Source: Montifringilla adamsi
Taxonomy: Eukaryota; Chordata; Aves; Passeriformes; Passeridae
Direction of reading: 5' to 3'
DNA: 64,000 bases
Assembly: GCA_017590115.1 (NCBI GenBank)
Contig: JAGGNK010003335.1
Span: 2,790,001 to 2,854,000 of the forward strand
Both the position numbers and the translations under genes were made by a program. The notes under the pieces are model-generated. The model was not told where the DNA came from and did not search any database. It saw only the letters and a list, made by a program, of their open reading frames with translations. Positions within the stretch are counted from its first letter, which is position 1; each line of letters begins with the position of its first letter. Positions 37,394-50,080 of the stretch are shown here, piece by piece.

Positions 37394-39776
37394 GAGATCT
37401 TTCATATGAATGCATCCCCTTTCAGAGAAGCCATGGTCTAATTTCCCCAATCAGACTTCTTAAAGATTTCACCTTCACCCTGAATATAGCTGTGACAAGT
37501 CAGTCAAGGTCCAGCGATTCCAATTAGAGAGGTTTTCTCACAAAGTTAAAGCATATTGCATTTCCTGACAATACTGTATTACAGCAAAATTATCGTGAAA
37601 GGGTCTATCTTTAAAGAGGGCAGTAGTAGCTACAATCACCTTATTCAGTGACTTAAAATTGTGACATAAAGTAATGGATAGCACAAAATATCTGCCAAGT
37701 ACAATCTTTTTCTCCTATCAGTGTTCCACAAAGCAGAACAATCACTTTAATGTGGTTTTACTCTTAAAAAAGAAGGAAGTAGTAAATGGTACCATAACTT
37801 CAGTAACAATTAGAATAATAATTGCCAATACTGTTTGCCATTCTGTATCTAGTTTTGCCTTTTTTTAAGTTGAAAGATCAAATATAATTTCATTGTGATA
37901 AATTTTTAATTGATGAAATACTGACCATACATGGCAATAGATCTCTAATACTGGAAAGGAAAATTCAAATTGGAATATATCTCATAATTGGAGAGGAAGG
38001 ATTAAGGAAACAGTAAGAAGCAGAAATGGTGTTCACAATTATGCTCAGCATTCAGTTCCTTTACAGTACCATCTGCAGTCACTGGGTAACTTTCAAATGA
38101 CAGGGTGATTAAAGGTACAGCAGCTTTAAGTCACAGAACTGTGAGCAGTCACATGAGTATCAGGTTGCTAATAACTGGGGAAGGGGGCAGAAAGTGAATC
38201 AGTTCTAAGCCTGTGAAACTTTACTTAAAGAGTAAGAAATTCACACCACTTGACTTTAGGTGTAGAGTCCAGGTCTACATTATTGTCTCAAATGAAAAGT
38301 GACACTCCTTTAGAAAATATTCTCAATGTCACATACTACGTAATTTTAGCCCAGTTATAAAATGTTACGGTGTTCCAATCTGGTAACAGAAAATGTGCTG
38401 AATTCACTGGTATGGTTAGTGCTTTGCTGATATCTCATTTAGAGGTAGATCAAAATTTTCAATTATATCAGGATATGAGTATGTGCATAAGCAGATATGC
38501 ATATTATGCATATTATGCAATAGAGAACTGTTTTCTCTATTGCTAAATAAGCAAAAAGTATTATTCTCTTAGGCTTTTAATTCTTTCATTTTCCTTACAA
38601 ACTTTTTTTTTTTTTTCAGAAAGCCAAATAGAGTAAAAATAAGGAGGCAAAAATCTATGACTAATATTCACAAATTGAAAATAAGGCATCCCAGAAAGTT
38701 TCTGTTTTGTGTTATTATATGTGCTAAGTGTCACATCTTAACAATTCTTCAAAGCTTGACAACGCTATATCCTCTATTTTCAGTGGTACTGTATATAATT
38801 TGCTCACACATTTTAAAAAGAGAAATACATGTCATAAGACATTTTTTTCTCTTATTAACACACTACCATTCACTGCTTTCTTTAAGCAACATGCTGGGAG
38901 CTAAAGGTGATCTTCGGAAGCCTGTGGATAAGGTGTGCTCGTTGCAATGGAGTAATTGGAAGAGTATAAACAGACATGAGGAGAGGAAATGAAATATTTT
39001 CATTAACGCAGGAGAAATGCACTGTTGAATTTGAGATAAGAGTTTACCTGATGATTACGTAATTTTGTTGTATCTGGATTAAGGTTTTTTTTTTCCTTTT
39101 CAGTCTATATAACATATAATTTACCACAATATGTTACATTACACCCGATCCAAAGTAAAGAGCATTCTTTGAGGTAATTTTCCTGTGTAAGATGAATATG
39201 TAATAATTGTTTAACAGGAATAATTGTGTGCCTAGTGTAAAATTTCTGGAGATATTACCTATTTGTTACCTTGTTTTAATGCTGAAATGTGCATGGTGTG
39301 ACAGATGAAGCAATGTCCTTTCTGGCAGCAACATTAACTTGCTCTTCAACAAGGCTTTCTGAGGAAGAAAAGCTTTACAGCCTTAAAAGCTGCTTTTATT
39401 TCAATTTCTCTTGTCTTCTAAAAGGGACACCTTCAGTAATATATAATAGTGGTATTAAATTCCAGAAGGAGTAGGTAATGCTAGCCCAACTCATTCATAG
39501 TTGTAGAGCTGCTATTCTGGACACCCATAACTAAAAAATGCACAACTTCATCACTTAAAATATCTGCATATGCAGTCAGGACAGCTCTCCTCCCAGGACA
39601 AAACATTTGAAAGCATCAGACTCAAGATGAAGACTGACATCTTCCAGCTTTATAGTCTAACTACTCTTTGAGTCACACCAAGTTGCTCCGATCTTTGTTC
39701 CTATTTACTCATGAAGTGAAGATAAAAACCAGTCTGTCTTGGCTTTGTAGTCACACTGTGCTTTTTTCTATGTAGG
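37388..39776. other. Noncoding DNA with small AT repeats
   Basis: No gene is recognised. At 38,497-38,520 the 9-mer ATATTATGC repeats two to three times. It runs into an 11-bp-stem hairpin (GCAATAGAGAA, loop CTGTT, TTCTCTATTGC; 38,517-38,543). A 14-nt T run lies near 38,604. The + open frame 38,657-38,992 (111 codons) is unrecognised. Confidence 0.55.
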
Positions 39777-39939
39777 CCTCAAAGTGCTTTACAAGGGTGG
39801 TTAAGCTTTATTAGCTGGATTTTACAGTTGGTCTAGCTAAGTAAAGAGATTTTAAGCAATTTCCACAAGGCAGTGTCATCTACTGGATTAAATATGTGTC
39901 ATGTAACTCCCAAGTTCTGTTCCCAGCACTCTATCAGAC
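39777..39939 (-). mobile_element. MIR-like ancient SINE fragment
   Basis: The + strand aligns by eye, with few gaps, to the reverse complement of a MIR-family SINE. CTCAAAGTGCTTTACAAGGG (39,779-39,798) is followed by a TTATTAGCTGGATTTTACAG stretch (the antisense of CTGTAAAATGGGGATAATAA). AAAGAGATTTTAAGCAATTT comes next, then AAGTTCTGTTCCCAGCACTC and TCTATCAGAC at the tRNA-derived 5' side. The order of blocks matches the full SINE, so this is not a single lucky motif. Identity looks low, fitting an insertion that predates birds. Edges are approximate. Confidence 0.6.
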
Positions 39940-41434
39940 TTCCTACACAACCTTTTGCAACTTAATTTTGCTTCTTTTCTTTCATCTTGAAAATGGACTA
40001 ATCTATTCCTCTTCTAGAGAAATAGAAGATATTGGTTAGAGAAAAGATTCAGTCTGATTTGAGGTTTTCATCTCTTTCAGGAAAAGACAGGATGACACAG
40101 AATGACAGAAGCATTATTTTCTCACTGTGATCCCCATACTTCAGATTTACTGAGAAAATTGCTTAGGAATTTATTAAAATCATTATAAACTATTCCAGAA
40201 AACAATGTTAAAATATAGCATTGGTTATATATAACTGGATATACTTCAAGACTTTTAATTTGTGATGTGATCCAACAATTCAAGAACTTCATCGATAATG
40301 TTCCTGACTGATCCTAGGAATCTCTACAAACCAAAGTAAAACAAACTAAAACTTATCAGAAGTTATTTGCCATAATAGGAAACTATCAGAAGAGCTTTGA
40401 AACTTGAGTCTAGGTACCTGTACACCCCTATAAAGGATGAAGAGCATTACAACATCTGTAGAATATTTCAAGGCAGCTGGATACCTATGACAAAATAAAA
40501 ACTCAAAATGCTGTTTTCACCTTGCAAAGATGGAAGAAAAAGCATGAATCCAACGTGGCACAGTCAGCCAGGCTAGCAGATGCATGACAGGAGGGCACTG
40601 GGTGCTGAGAGCAATGTAATGGTCACACAACAGAGCTGCCCTCCCCCAGCACGGGCCATGGCATGGCTCAGCTCCCTGCACTGGTGGAACAGTGCCACAG
40701 CACCTCTGGAAATGCTGCTCTGGGTCAGCCTCTTTAGAGCAAGTGAAGACAGAATTAAATCACAATCTATAGACGTCAGCCAGCTCTCACCTGCTACGCA
40801 AGAGGAAGACAATCTTCCCCATGAGATGCTGAAGTACTCCTTTCTTGACTAAAAGCCATTTCACAATCACTCTCACATTAAGTTCCCTGTGTTAAAGAGG
40901 TTCCCTTGCAGAGTCTCTAGTGTAGAAGGTCTCAATTCTAATATCAATTGTAAATACAAAGAAAGCCTCTCCCTTTCCCATATTACTTCCATATATATAT
41001 TCATTATATAGACACTCATATACTCATTATATATACTCCTATGTTACTCATATTAGTAATATAAAAGCCAATTAAGTAATTAAGACACGCAAACTAACTT
41101 TTTCACTGAGAGGTTTTTTGGGTTTTTTTGTGTCATAGCTCACTACTCACATAAAGGTTTGAAAAGGTAATTAAAGCCACTATATGCTAATTGGTACTCT
41201 GACACCCAGGTGCCAGGTGGTAGCTACCTTTGAAATACTTGATTTTTTCAAGTTTAGTCATTGATTCTGTTCTATTTTTTCTCCCCTTGCAACTGCACCC
41301 CATAATCATGTTGTAGAACAAAGCACTTATCTGGCTAAACTGAATCGTAAATGCTGGAGAAGGAGTAATTATTTACTGCTCTCTACTCTACTAAGAGACT
41401 TTGACAAAAAGCCCTTTATAATACACCTTATACC
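39940..41434. other. Noncoding DNA, nothing recognised
   Basis: AT-rich with a GC-richer patch at 40,545-40,735 holding overlapping unrecognised open frames on both strands. TA/CAT-rich simple sequence occurs at 40,990-41,050. Confidence 0.55.
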
Positions 41435-41896
41435 TGCCATCAAGACCCCACCTGGAGTGTTGCATCCAGCCCTGGGGTCCCCACCGTGACAAGAACATGG
41501 ACCTTTGGAAATATGAAGATGATCAGAGGGATGAAGCACCTCTCCCATGGAGAAAAAATTGGGTTGTTGAGCCTGGAGAAGAGAAGGCTCCATGGAGACC
41601 TTACTGCAGCTTTCTGCACTCAGTCAGGGACAGCCTGATACAACTGGAAAATGGGTAATGGTTTTGGATAATAGAGGGATAGTCTAGATTAAATGTTAGG
41701 AAGAAGGGTGGTGAAACACTGGCCCAGGTTTTAGCCTGAGAGGCTGTGGATGCCCCATCTCTGAAAATAGTCAGGTTGGATGGTGCTCTGAGCAGTGTGA
41801 GCCAGCTGAAGATTTCTCTGCTCATGGCAGGGAGGTTGGATGAGGTGACTTTTAAAAGGTCCCTTCCTACCCAAACTATTCTATACTTCTATGGAT
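41435..41896 (+). mobile_element. CR1 LINE 3' end, plus strand
   Basis: This is the end of CR1 ORF2 plus its 3' untranslated region. Recognisable blocks in order are ACCCCACCTGGAGTGTTGCA (the end of the reverse transcriptase ORF), CTTTGGAAATATGAAGATGA, CACCTCTCCCATGGAGA and TTGAGCCTGGAGAAGAGAAG. They continue with CTCCATGGAGACCTTACTGC, GGTGGTGAAACACTGGCCCA, GAGAGGCTGTGGATGCCCCA and GGTTGGATGGTGCTCTGAGC. The 3' end has GGTCCCTTCCTACCCAAACT and a tail ATTCTATACTTCTATG. About 100 bp between the GACCTTACTGCAGC block and GGGTAATGGTTTT appear shortened compared with typical copies. The reading frame carries stops and encodes no working enzyme. It is 5'-truncated and decayed. Confidence 0.93.
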
Positions 41897-44800
41897 GCAA
41901 CACAAAGCTACATTCCTTTTATTTGCTTTGAAAATGTCCTCAGTGAAGCTGTGAAGCTGCTAACTGCCCTTCCTGGAAAACTTATTTTGCTAATGCAATA
42001 CAGCTGCATCTCTGTCAAAGTGACCCATATTACAATCTCTAACAAGTTCTTCTGTATGTTGAGAGCTGGGTTTTGTCAGTCCTTTGTGTTACTTTCAGGC
42101 ATTTTTAAGTGCTTTTTTCAGCCTTTGTGGTATGAACTGACTTAACTCTGTTTCTTTTAATAACCTATAAAGTGGAAAGAAGAAACAGGGAGAGGAGAAA
42201 AAATAAAAAGAAAGGAAGCTATTCCTCACACCTTTCATTTCTAATGGGAAGCCATCAACGATGTTTGCACTGAGTATTTCTAGTGCTGTATGCAAAAAGT
42301 CACTGGTGACACTCTTCAGCACTCTGTGGGGCTCCTTTTCCATCTCTCTTTGCACACTGTGTAATCATTGTCTTTCTGAAAGAACATCTGCTGGTACCTC
42401 CACATCAAAAGCTGCTTATCCTCTTGTAGTTCTCTCATTTGAGAGTACCCCATATGATGTTGACAATCTATTTTTTAATGTCCTCTCTGATCTCTTTCCT
42501 CAAGGTCTCCCATAACTCATTGTATTTGACCTGCTCCTGTTTTCTGCTGTAGGTTTCCTTTATCTGCCCTCTTCAATCATATGTGTTTTGTTTCATTTGA
42601 ATGTGGCTTTTCTCTATAGCCTGTTACCTACAATTTCCTCTTTGCTTTAAGCATTGCTTTCTTTGATTTGTCACTCAAACTTTATGTTGCTTCAGCCAGA
42701 GCTTAAAATCTCATCTGGAACTGGAGACTGAATTCTCTCATCATTGTGGAGACATGTTTTGTTGTTGTGAGATTTGACAGTTTTTCTGCTGTGTAAGTCA
42801 TTAAAATGTACACACTGCTGCACTTGCATCATAATCAAGATCTTGAAGGCAGTAAGCACTCTTTTTTTACTTCAAAAAAAGTCACAATCTATTAAATGCA
42901 AAACAGGTAATCTGTTCACATATTTGACATCAGTGACAGAAATAACTAATCCATTAACTGAATTATTTAGTTAAATGCTTTGATTTGTGCTGGTGTTTTC
43001 ATTATTAAAAAGGATTAATAATCCGTTGATACTTTCATTTAACATAAGATTCTCTTGTCATTTATTATAATCCTATTTCTTCAGCAATTCATCCAGTAAT
43101 TTTGATTTGCTTTGGGCTAGTTCTTTGCAATGTTCCTGTGATTTTCAGCAGACTGGCAGACCTTCCTTTTCCCATTTGCAACAAAACTCAACTAGGACAT
43201 CTGGCCATGTAGAAGGTGCTGCTCTGACCCTTCAGCATTTAACTATACTTAGTTGGCTCAAGGACAGGTCTGCACTAGCATCACAAACCAGACTTAGTGG
43301 ATTGTATATTTGAATAATGAAGAAGTTATAGGTTAGTCTCTCTGCTCTCTCACAGGCAGAAACGTACCTTGGAAGACTTAGTTGAGGTTTATTGGTCACT
43401 AACAAGTATTTGTCCAAAACGATGGGGTTTTGTCTCAGTACAAATAAATACTTAATCTAATTTACAGCCAATATTTTTCACCTGGCAACAAAGCTAAAAT
43501 AAGTTGCAGTGCCACAATATTCACTTGGATTCCATCCAAAGTGGGAATGTCAGCATATGAGGATGGCTACATATTTCTTCCCATTTTCATTTACTAATGA
43601 GTGCCTTGCTTAGATTGTATGAGAAATTTCATATGCTCTTTTAAAATTGGGATCTTATTACAACATCAGGAAAATCCCAGATACATTCTCAGAATCTCTA
43701 AACAACTCTAATAGGAATTTATTCTCAACAAATTTGTTTGGCAAACTGTTGCAAGGGAATTTCACCTGCTGTTTCCAAATCACTTGTGCTTACAGCTATC
43801 TGCGAATCACCTGCCAGCCATCTGAATTTTCATGAGAGCTGACCTGCAGTGCAATTTCTCACCACACACATCTAATGATAACTCTATAGAAGTGAGAAGG
43901 AGTCCAAATTTAATTCCATTAGACACGTTGTCCCATGGTTGCTTGCTATCCTGCAGAGTTACACCATCAACACATGTTTTCTCACAATAACAAAACCCCA
44001 TCTGCAAACCCTCACAATCCATACAGCATATACCTGCCTTAAAACCATGAATAGCTAGGGAAAGAGTGATTTTAACGGAGGCCATAATGTTTCCTTGAAT
44101 GCAAGCATTCCAGCAAGCTACTCAAAAGCTGCTGAGCTGCCAACCATTTCAGTGGACAGTGTGTCTGTCTGGGATCATGTAAGCATGTACCCAAACACAT
44201 TCTCAGCGTTGTTAAGGGTCATGGCCTGTGACATTTGAATGAGAAAGCTATTTAGCACAGCTGTCACCATTGAAACATCCTTTTCACCTAGGATTCAAGC
44301 TAAATCCTAGTGAAGTCAAAGGAGTAGTTCAGGAATTCAGTAGGAATTTGATCTGCATGGTTAGAATTCATGAAGAACCATGCCTGATGCCTGAAGAAAT
44401 CTCTTTCCAGTTAGTCCAGCTGCCTTATGCCATCCTCCTATTCCCTCCACTATATAAAACAGTAGGGGAAGGAGGGTAGGGATGGGTTTCTTGCCTTTAC
44501 TCAGCAAACAAACCCATACAAAAGGCATGAAGGGTAAAGCAAAGCTCCAAATGCTATTTTAGAACTCAGAAGAATGTTCTGTTATTCACAAGATTTCTCC
44601 CTTCTCCAGTGACACTCCACACCTGAGAGCAGAGAGAGCCTGGCTAAGTGAGCAGGCTTACTGCAACTCCTCAATAAATCTCCTCATTTTCCTCTCTCTA
44701 GCTTTACCAGGTAAATTGCACTCTCTGAGTGCTTTTGCCTGAGTATATTTAGATATTTTGCAAAAAAATGTTGCAAAACCAGCTGTCTGCACTTCTGATT

Positions 44801-47800
44801 CATGAAACGACTGATTAAATGTCTCTCTTCCCAGATATGTCACATGCCTTTTAAATTAATTTGTTTGATCTCTCATTTTGCATAGCAACTTTCTTCATGA
44901 GAAAAAGACATTTTCACTGGATTTGGGAAGAAATAGTTCAGAGGTCAGTCCTTGTACATACAGGTAATATGCTAGTTATAACTGTGAAATATCTCAAACT
45001 ATTAATAGAGAGCTGATTCACCTTGAAAAACAAAGCTCTTTTTTATTATTATTCAGCCCTTAGTATATAAAACAGTACAATGCCCACAGTTATTACTGGG
45101 ACAGAGGTGACAAGGCATTGTGTATTTGGAAATGACACAGAACAGAGAAACAAAAGGAAATTGTGTGAATGTGAGAGAAAAAAAACCCCAAACTTCTTTA
45201 AAGACTGGGAGAGTAACCCCTCCCTCCATTTCTCATTTATTTATTACCTTATGCCATAAGGAAAATAGGCAGACCTGTGATGATAAATACACGAATGCAA
45301 TGTTTGGGAGGGGAGCTACACCACAGAACTCATCTCCTCTCCCCATTACAATCAAGGAAGAAAAGAAAACAAGGTGGGGGAGAAGATAACTGTTAAAGAC
45401 TGTGGCTGCTGCTATTCTCATTTTTATTAATTTCTTTGAAGCAATATCTGCTTGTATGCCGATTACTTATGTTTTCTTTCTCATTTATCCCTAGCAGTAT
45501 GCCTAAATTTGCATGCTATATATTAAACTCAGGTATAAAATTAATTTCTTTAAATATCTCAGCATAGTTATTTGTTTAATTGTAAATAATGATTTAGTAA
45601 TATTTAATTCCTTTTGAACTTTTTTTTTGCCTTCAAAAACACTCTTCAAATCAACCTAAAAAGGTATTGGCTATCATCTATTCCTAAGAAGACAAATAAT
45701 ACAACACTCAAGTTAAAAGACAAAAAAATCAAACAAAAAGCCCAGAGCAAACCACATCTCAATCCCCTTCTCCTCTTCCTCTCCTCCCTCAAAGCCCCAG
45801 ACTCATTCCAAGGCAGTAAATCCACAATAACAGCTGGTATTCCACACTGCTGGGTGGATGCAGGAACCCTGCCTGCCATGAATGTCAAATATCAATTAGG
45901 TCTGCACGGGAGTTGAGGACCATATGCTACAAGGTTCAGAATTGGCAATTTAAAACCACCACCTATGTATGAAATTAAATCCATTCCTCCACGTCTTAAC
46001 ACTTAAAGTGAATGCCCACAACTGAGAAAGCATTGGATGAATCCCTAAACCCAGTCTGCTTCTGGCTTTTTCTTTCACAGAAGGAACTGAGAAAAAAGAA
46101 AATCAGGGTTATAATTTTCATACAAAAGATAGCAGAAAAATAGAAAATGAAACTCAAATCCTTTGACTGCATTTCCAATAGAGCTATTTCTTAATAATAT
46201 CAATAGGAATAGCTAAAATTATGCTCTATAGTATATACCCACAAATGGATTCACATTTGTTAATTAAATATCAAAACTATGAAAGAAATAAATTCCAAAT
46301 AAAGATCATTAGGGAAGAAAAAGCAGGCCTTATGTGTTCCTGAAAATTGTCCTTCGAAATCTGTTATCACTGAGAGCAAAACTATGGAACAGCTTGTACA
46401 GACAAAGCCTGAGAGCTGAACCTGCAGCCCCCAAAATCTTGCTGGTGACACTGAGCACTTTCAAGTGCAGCAGCATGTGGAAGTGGATCTGTGTTTGAGG
46501 GAAGCCAGGGCTGCAGTGTGGAACTTTGCCTGGAGCTGCTAAACAGCAAATATTCAGGTGTTCAGGATTAAGAAAAAAATAGTCCCACTCAGCTGAAAGT
46601 GGGCAAGAAAAAAAGACAAGAATTTTGCCCTTGGTTTAGCTAACTCTGCATGAGCTCAGAGGTAACATTTACAGTCTTTCTCCTGAAGCCAGCTATCTTT
46701 TCTTCTCCTCACCCTGTGCTGCTATATAGCAGCAGAGTCCATCTGCATTTCCAGGATATTGAGATTTAATTCCATCACTACTATTATGTTTTCTGGTCCA
46801 TATTTATTTTTTTCTACTAGCAAGGTATAATATAATTTGAATTTTCCCTTTAATTTTCACAATGGGCAACCGTATCACAACCAGAGCAAAAGTATTTACT
46901 CTGAATACTTAGAGACAAGAGCTTAAACTATCCCTTCTTCAGGACAATTTTTATTCCTTGAGGGAGGTGAGGTAGACTAAGGACTATTTTCATGGGTCTT
47001 TTTAGCCAATATCTCTGTTTATATGTGTTCAGATTTGCTTTAAGAGATAAGTTTGTTTTCATCTAGGTTCATGTTTTATCTTCTATGCTCAGTCTCTTCT
47101 GACTAAGGATTTTTCTCTGTTTACATGTATGGAAGTATTTCCTCTGCCAGCCAATTGGAAAGATTTACAAGTATGTTAAAACCTATACTTCCATATGAAA
47201 CCCAGTGGCAAACCCTATAAACCCTGACTCTCCAGTTAAGGTCCTTGTCCTTGGAAGCCTATTTTCTGTTAGTAAACCTGAACATGAAACCTCTGAATAT
47301 GAATAACTGGCTGTGCTCATATCCCAGATCTTTCAAACTCAGAATGGTGAACTCGAAATTGTGTTTCTGGCAATCCCAGGAAGATGCACATGCACAGAGA
47401 TGTCACTGCTGAAATGCACAGCTCCACTCTTGTACCCTTGGTTTGCAAACACTACTGAAGCACACAAGTTTCTGAATCTCAATGACTGAAATGCATGACA
47501 GTTGCAGATGGATGTTCTAAAAGATCCTGTCATTGATGGAGGGAATGTCTTCTCATGCCATAGACACAAAGTTTTGCTGATGAAAGGCTGAAGGCGGCTT
47601 TGGGGGCTTTAGGAATACATATGACAACAGAGTTGAGATATGATTTAAAAGACTCAACAAAAATGCAATAATCCCAAATGGTGTCTTTCAGGCTTTCTGT
47701 ATTTCAGAATACAGCCAGATCTACTGCAGCAGTGTTGTTATCCATGAACATTCTTAGGTGCAGAGGTGAAGCCCCTTTCAACTGAGCACAGATAAACCTT

Positions 47801-49916
47801 TGAGAATCTCCAAACCTTCAAGGGGATATAGTGGTCAATATAGGCAGGCCCTACTGGATAATTTGGACATATCTTTGGACAAAACAGGAGCAGAAGAACA
47901 AAAAGACACATAGAATGGATGCTGTGGAGAGGAAGGAAGGAGAATTATTATACTGAATGTGACAGTGTGTGTACAGGTGAGAGCAGTTTCTCTCCAGGTG
48001 TGCCTCCTTTGCTGTGGGTGTTAAGGGAAAAAGAAAGCATCACGTGCTTAATGCAAAGTGTTGTTTGCCATCACATCAAATGTGAAATCATGTGAGCACA
48101 CTAATGAAATATTTTGTCATACATGTACTTGCAATCAATGTGTGCATGACTGTCTCTTAGAAACAGACTAAAGTAATGCAAACACCAGCAAAGGGCGTTG
48201 CTTGGGAACAGGGACACTCATTCAGCATATCTTAATAGAAATTGGATTTTTTTTCCCCCAGAGTGGCACAGATATTTGACATTTCAGAAAACAAGCATGC
48301 ACATTTATGCTAAAAATATGTGTTCTGTACTCTTAAAATATTGAAATACTATTTAATAAAACTTAAATACTAATTACCTAAATCAAGCCAAAGCTTTATC
48401 ACATTAAAATTCCTTTTTAGACAGAAGAATAAATACCACCGAGTAATTATTAGGTAACTCTCTTCCCATTGGATGCTGCAACATAGAGAAACACCAACAT
48501 GAATTTGAGGACTCTGAGAATAGCACAGCCTTTTGAAACAATAGCAGAGCATTTTGAAAGGGGCACTTTGAATACTTTAAAACACAACAGATTTCCATTT
48601 TCATTGCTGCAGGAATTTACAGTGTTCACAGTAGCACTTTTTCTGAATCTACAAGTTGTCATGACTCAATCACAAATACTATATCCAAGAGCAGGCATGA
48701 GGTGCATATGTTTATATTTACAGGGACAGTAAAGGACCCTTCAGGTACTCAACTATTCCTCCTGGAGTGTAGGAACTTATCCATCAACAAATGGGTAGAT
48801 TTCCTTCATCATACCTTGAACTACAGAATGCCCTATACTTACTGAAAGCATGTCCTGTACATGTAGCCTTACTTCTGACTCTGTTTTACAATGAATATCA
48901 GGAACTGCTCCAGTAAACTTAGATAAATATCAATATATATATATGTTTATATCTGCCTTGACTTTGGCTGTTTTCCAGGTAGAAAACAAAGAAACAGCTT
49001 GGAGAAACAGCAGCAAGCCAGCAGAAATCCTCCCATTTAATGAGAACTAAGACTACAAGAAACACCATCTCCCCATGTTTAACAACAAAATACAGTTTTT
49101 AAAATGCTCCTATTTTCAACAGCTTTCCAAGACTGACACCAGGGAAAGAGAATTTCTTTCATTAAAATAAATGGTACTGTGAGGAAAAAGGAAAACAGGA
49201 AAGGATGAAAATGAACCCAAGAATGGGCTGATGATATCAAGTAGGTTACCACCTTTCCATGATATTTCAGCACACTTTTCATGTGTCTCTGCAGTCACTT
49301 CTATGACAAGGCTTACCACAGATCTAACTTCACCATTTGCATAATGGAAATAAAATATACTGTGAGCGACCCTCACTCTGATTACATTATTTAACTCAAC
49401 GCTGGTGATTACAAATGATGGTATTTTACATGAAACAGAATATTTTGGAACTCTCTTCCAAAACCCCCATTGAGACCTCAATGCAAGAAGAAATCTGCCT
49501 CTCATATTTAAGTATGCAACTTTCTGTCATGATAGCATCTCTCACTTTGCACTGAGCAAATTAAATCACTTGAGAATGCTACAAAAGACAGAAAACTTTA
49601 AACTAAATGCCATTCATAATGCTACACAGCAGAGCAAATTATGTGTTCCCTTTGATACAAGAAAACATATTTACAGCATTGCCTATTGTTAAGTAGAGGA
49701 AACTGTCAGATATACTTCTGTCAGGATGGGGTCTCTTTTCCAGAGCTAGAATGTGCTGTTTAAACAATAGGACACACTTATACCAGGGATTTCAGTTGAT
49801 TATCTCTTTGTGTGTACTATATTAGCTAGCTGAATGAAGTCCTACCTTGCTGTTTCTTCAGCAACCACCAGATACAGAGGGTATTACACAACTCTCTAGG
49901 CTGCTTTTGTTTCTCT

Positions 49917-49919
<3 letters not shown>
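41897..49919. other. Long noncoding stretch, no gene supported
   Basis: No recognised repeat or RNA. The + strand is pyrimidine-rich at 42,090-42,720. The minus strand there yields charged open frames (42,355-42,095, 86 codons; and a short K/E-rich one near 42,570-42,470) that read protein-like but have no acceptor or donor context. Other unrecognised frames are + 45,614-45,916 (100 codons) and - 49,505-49,116 (129 codons). None has domain or splice support. Confidence 0.5.
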
Positions 49920-49951
<32 letters not shown>

Positions 49952-50016
49952 AAGCAAAACACTCAGACAACAAAACCCAAAAACAAAAATCCAAAACACC
50001 CTAAATACATATAGTC

Positions 50017-50048
<32 letters not shown>

Positions 50049-50080
50049 CATACACACATATATACATATATGCACCTACC
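49920..50080. repeat. Compound microsatellite: A30, CA-rich, (TA)13
   Basis: A 30-nt A run (49,920-49,949) is followed by an A/C-rich stretch. Next come TGTGTG, then about 13 TA units (50,023-50,048), then mixed CA/TA units to about 50,072. These repeats are prone to slippage. Confidence 0.92.
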
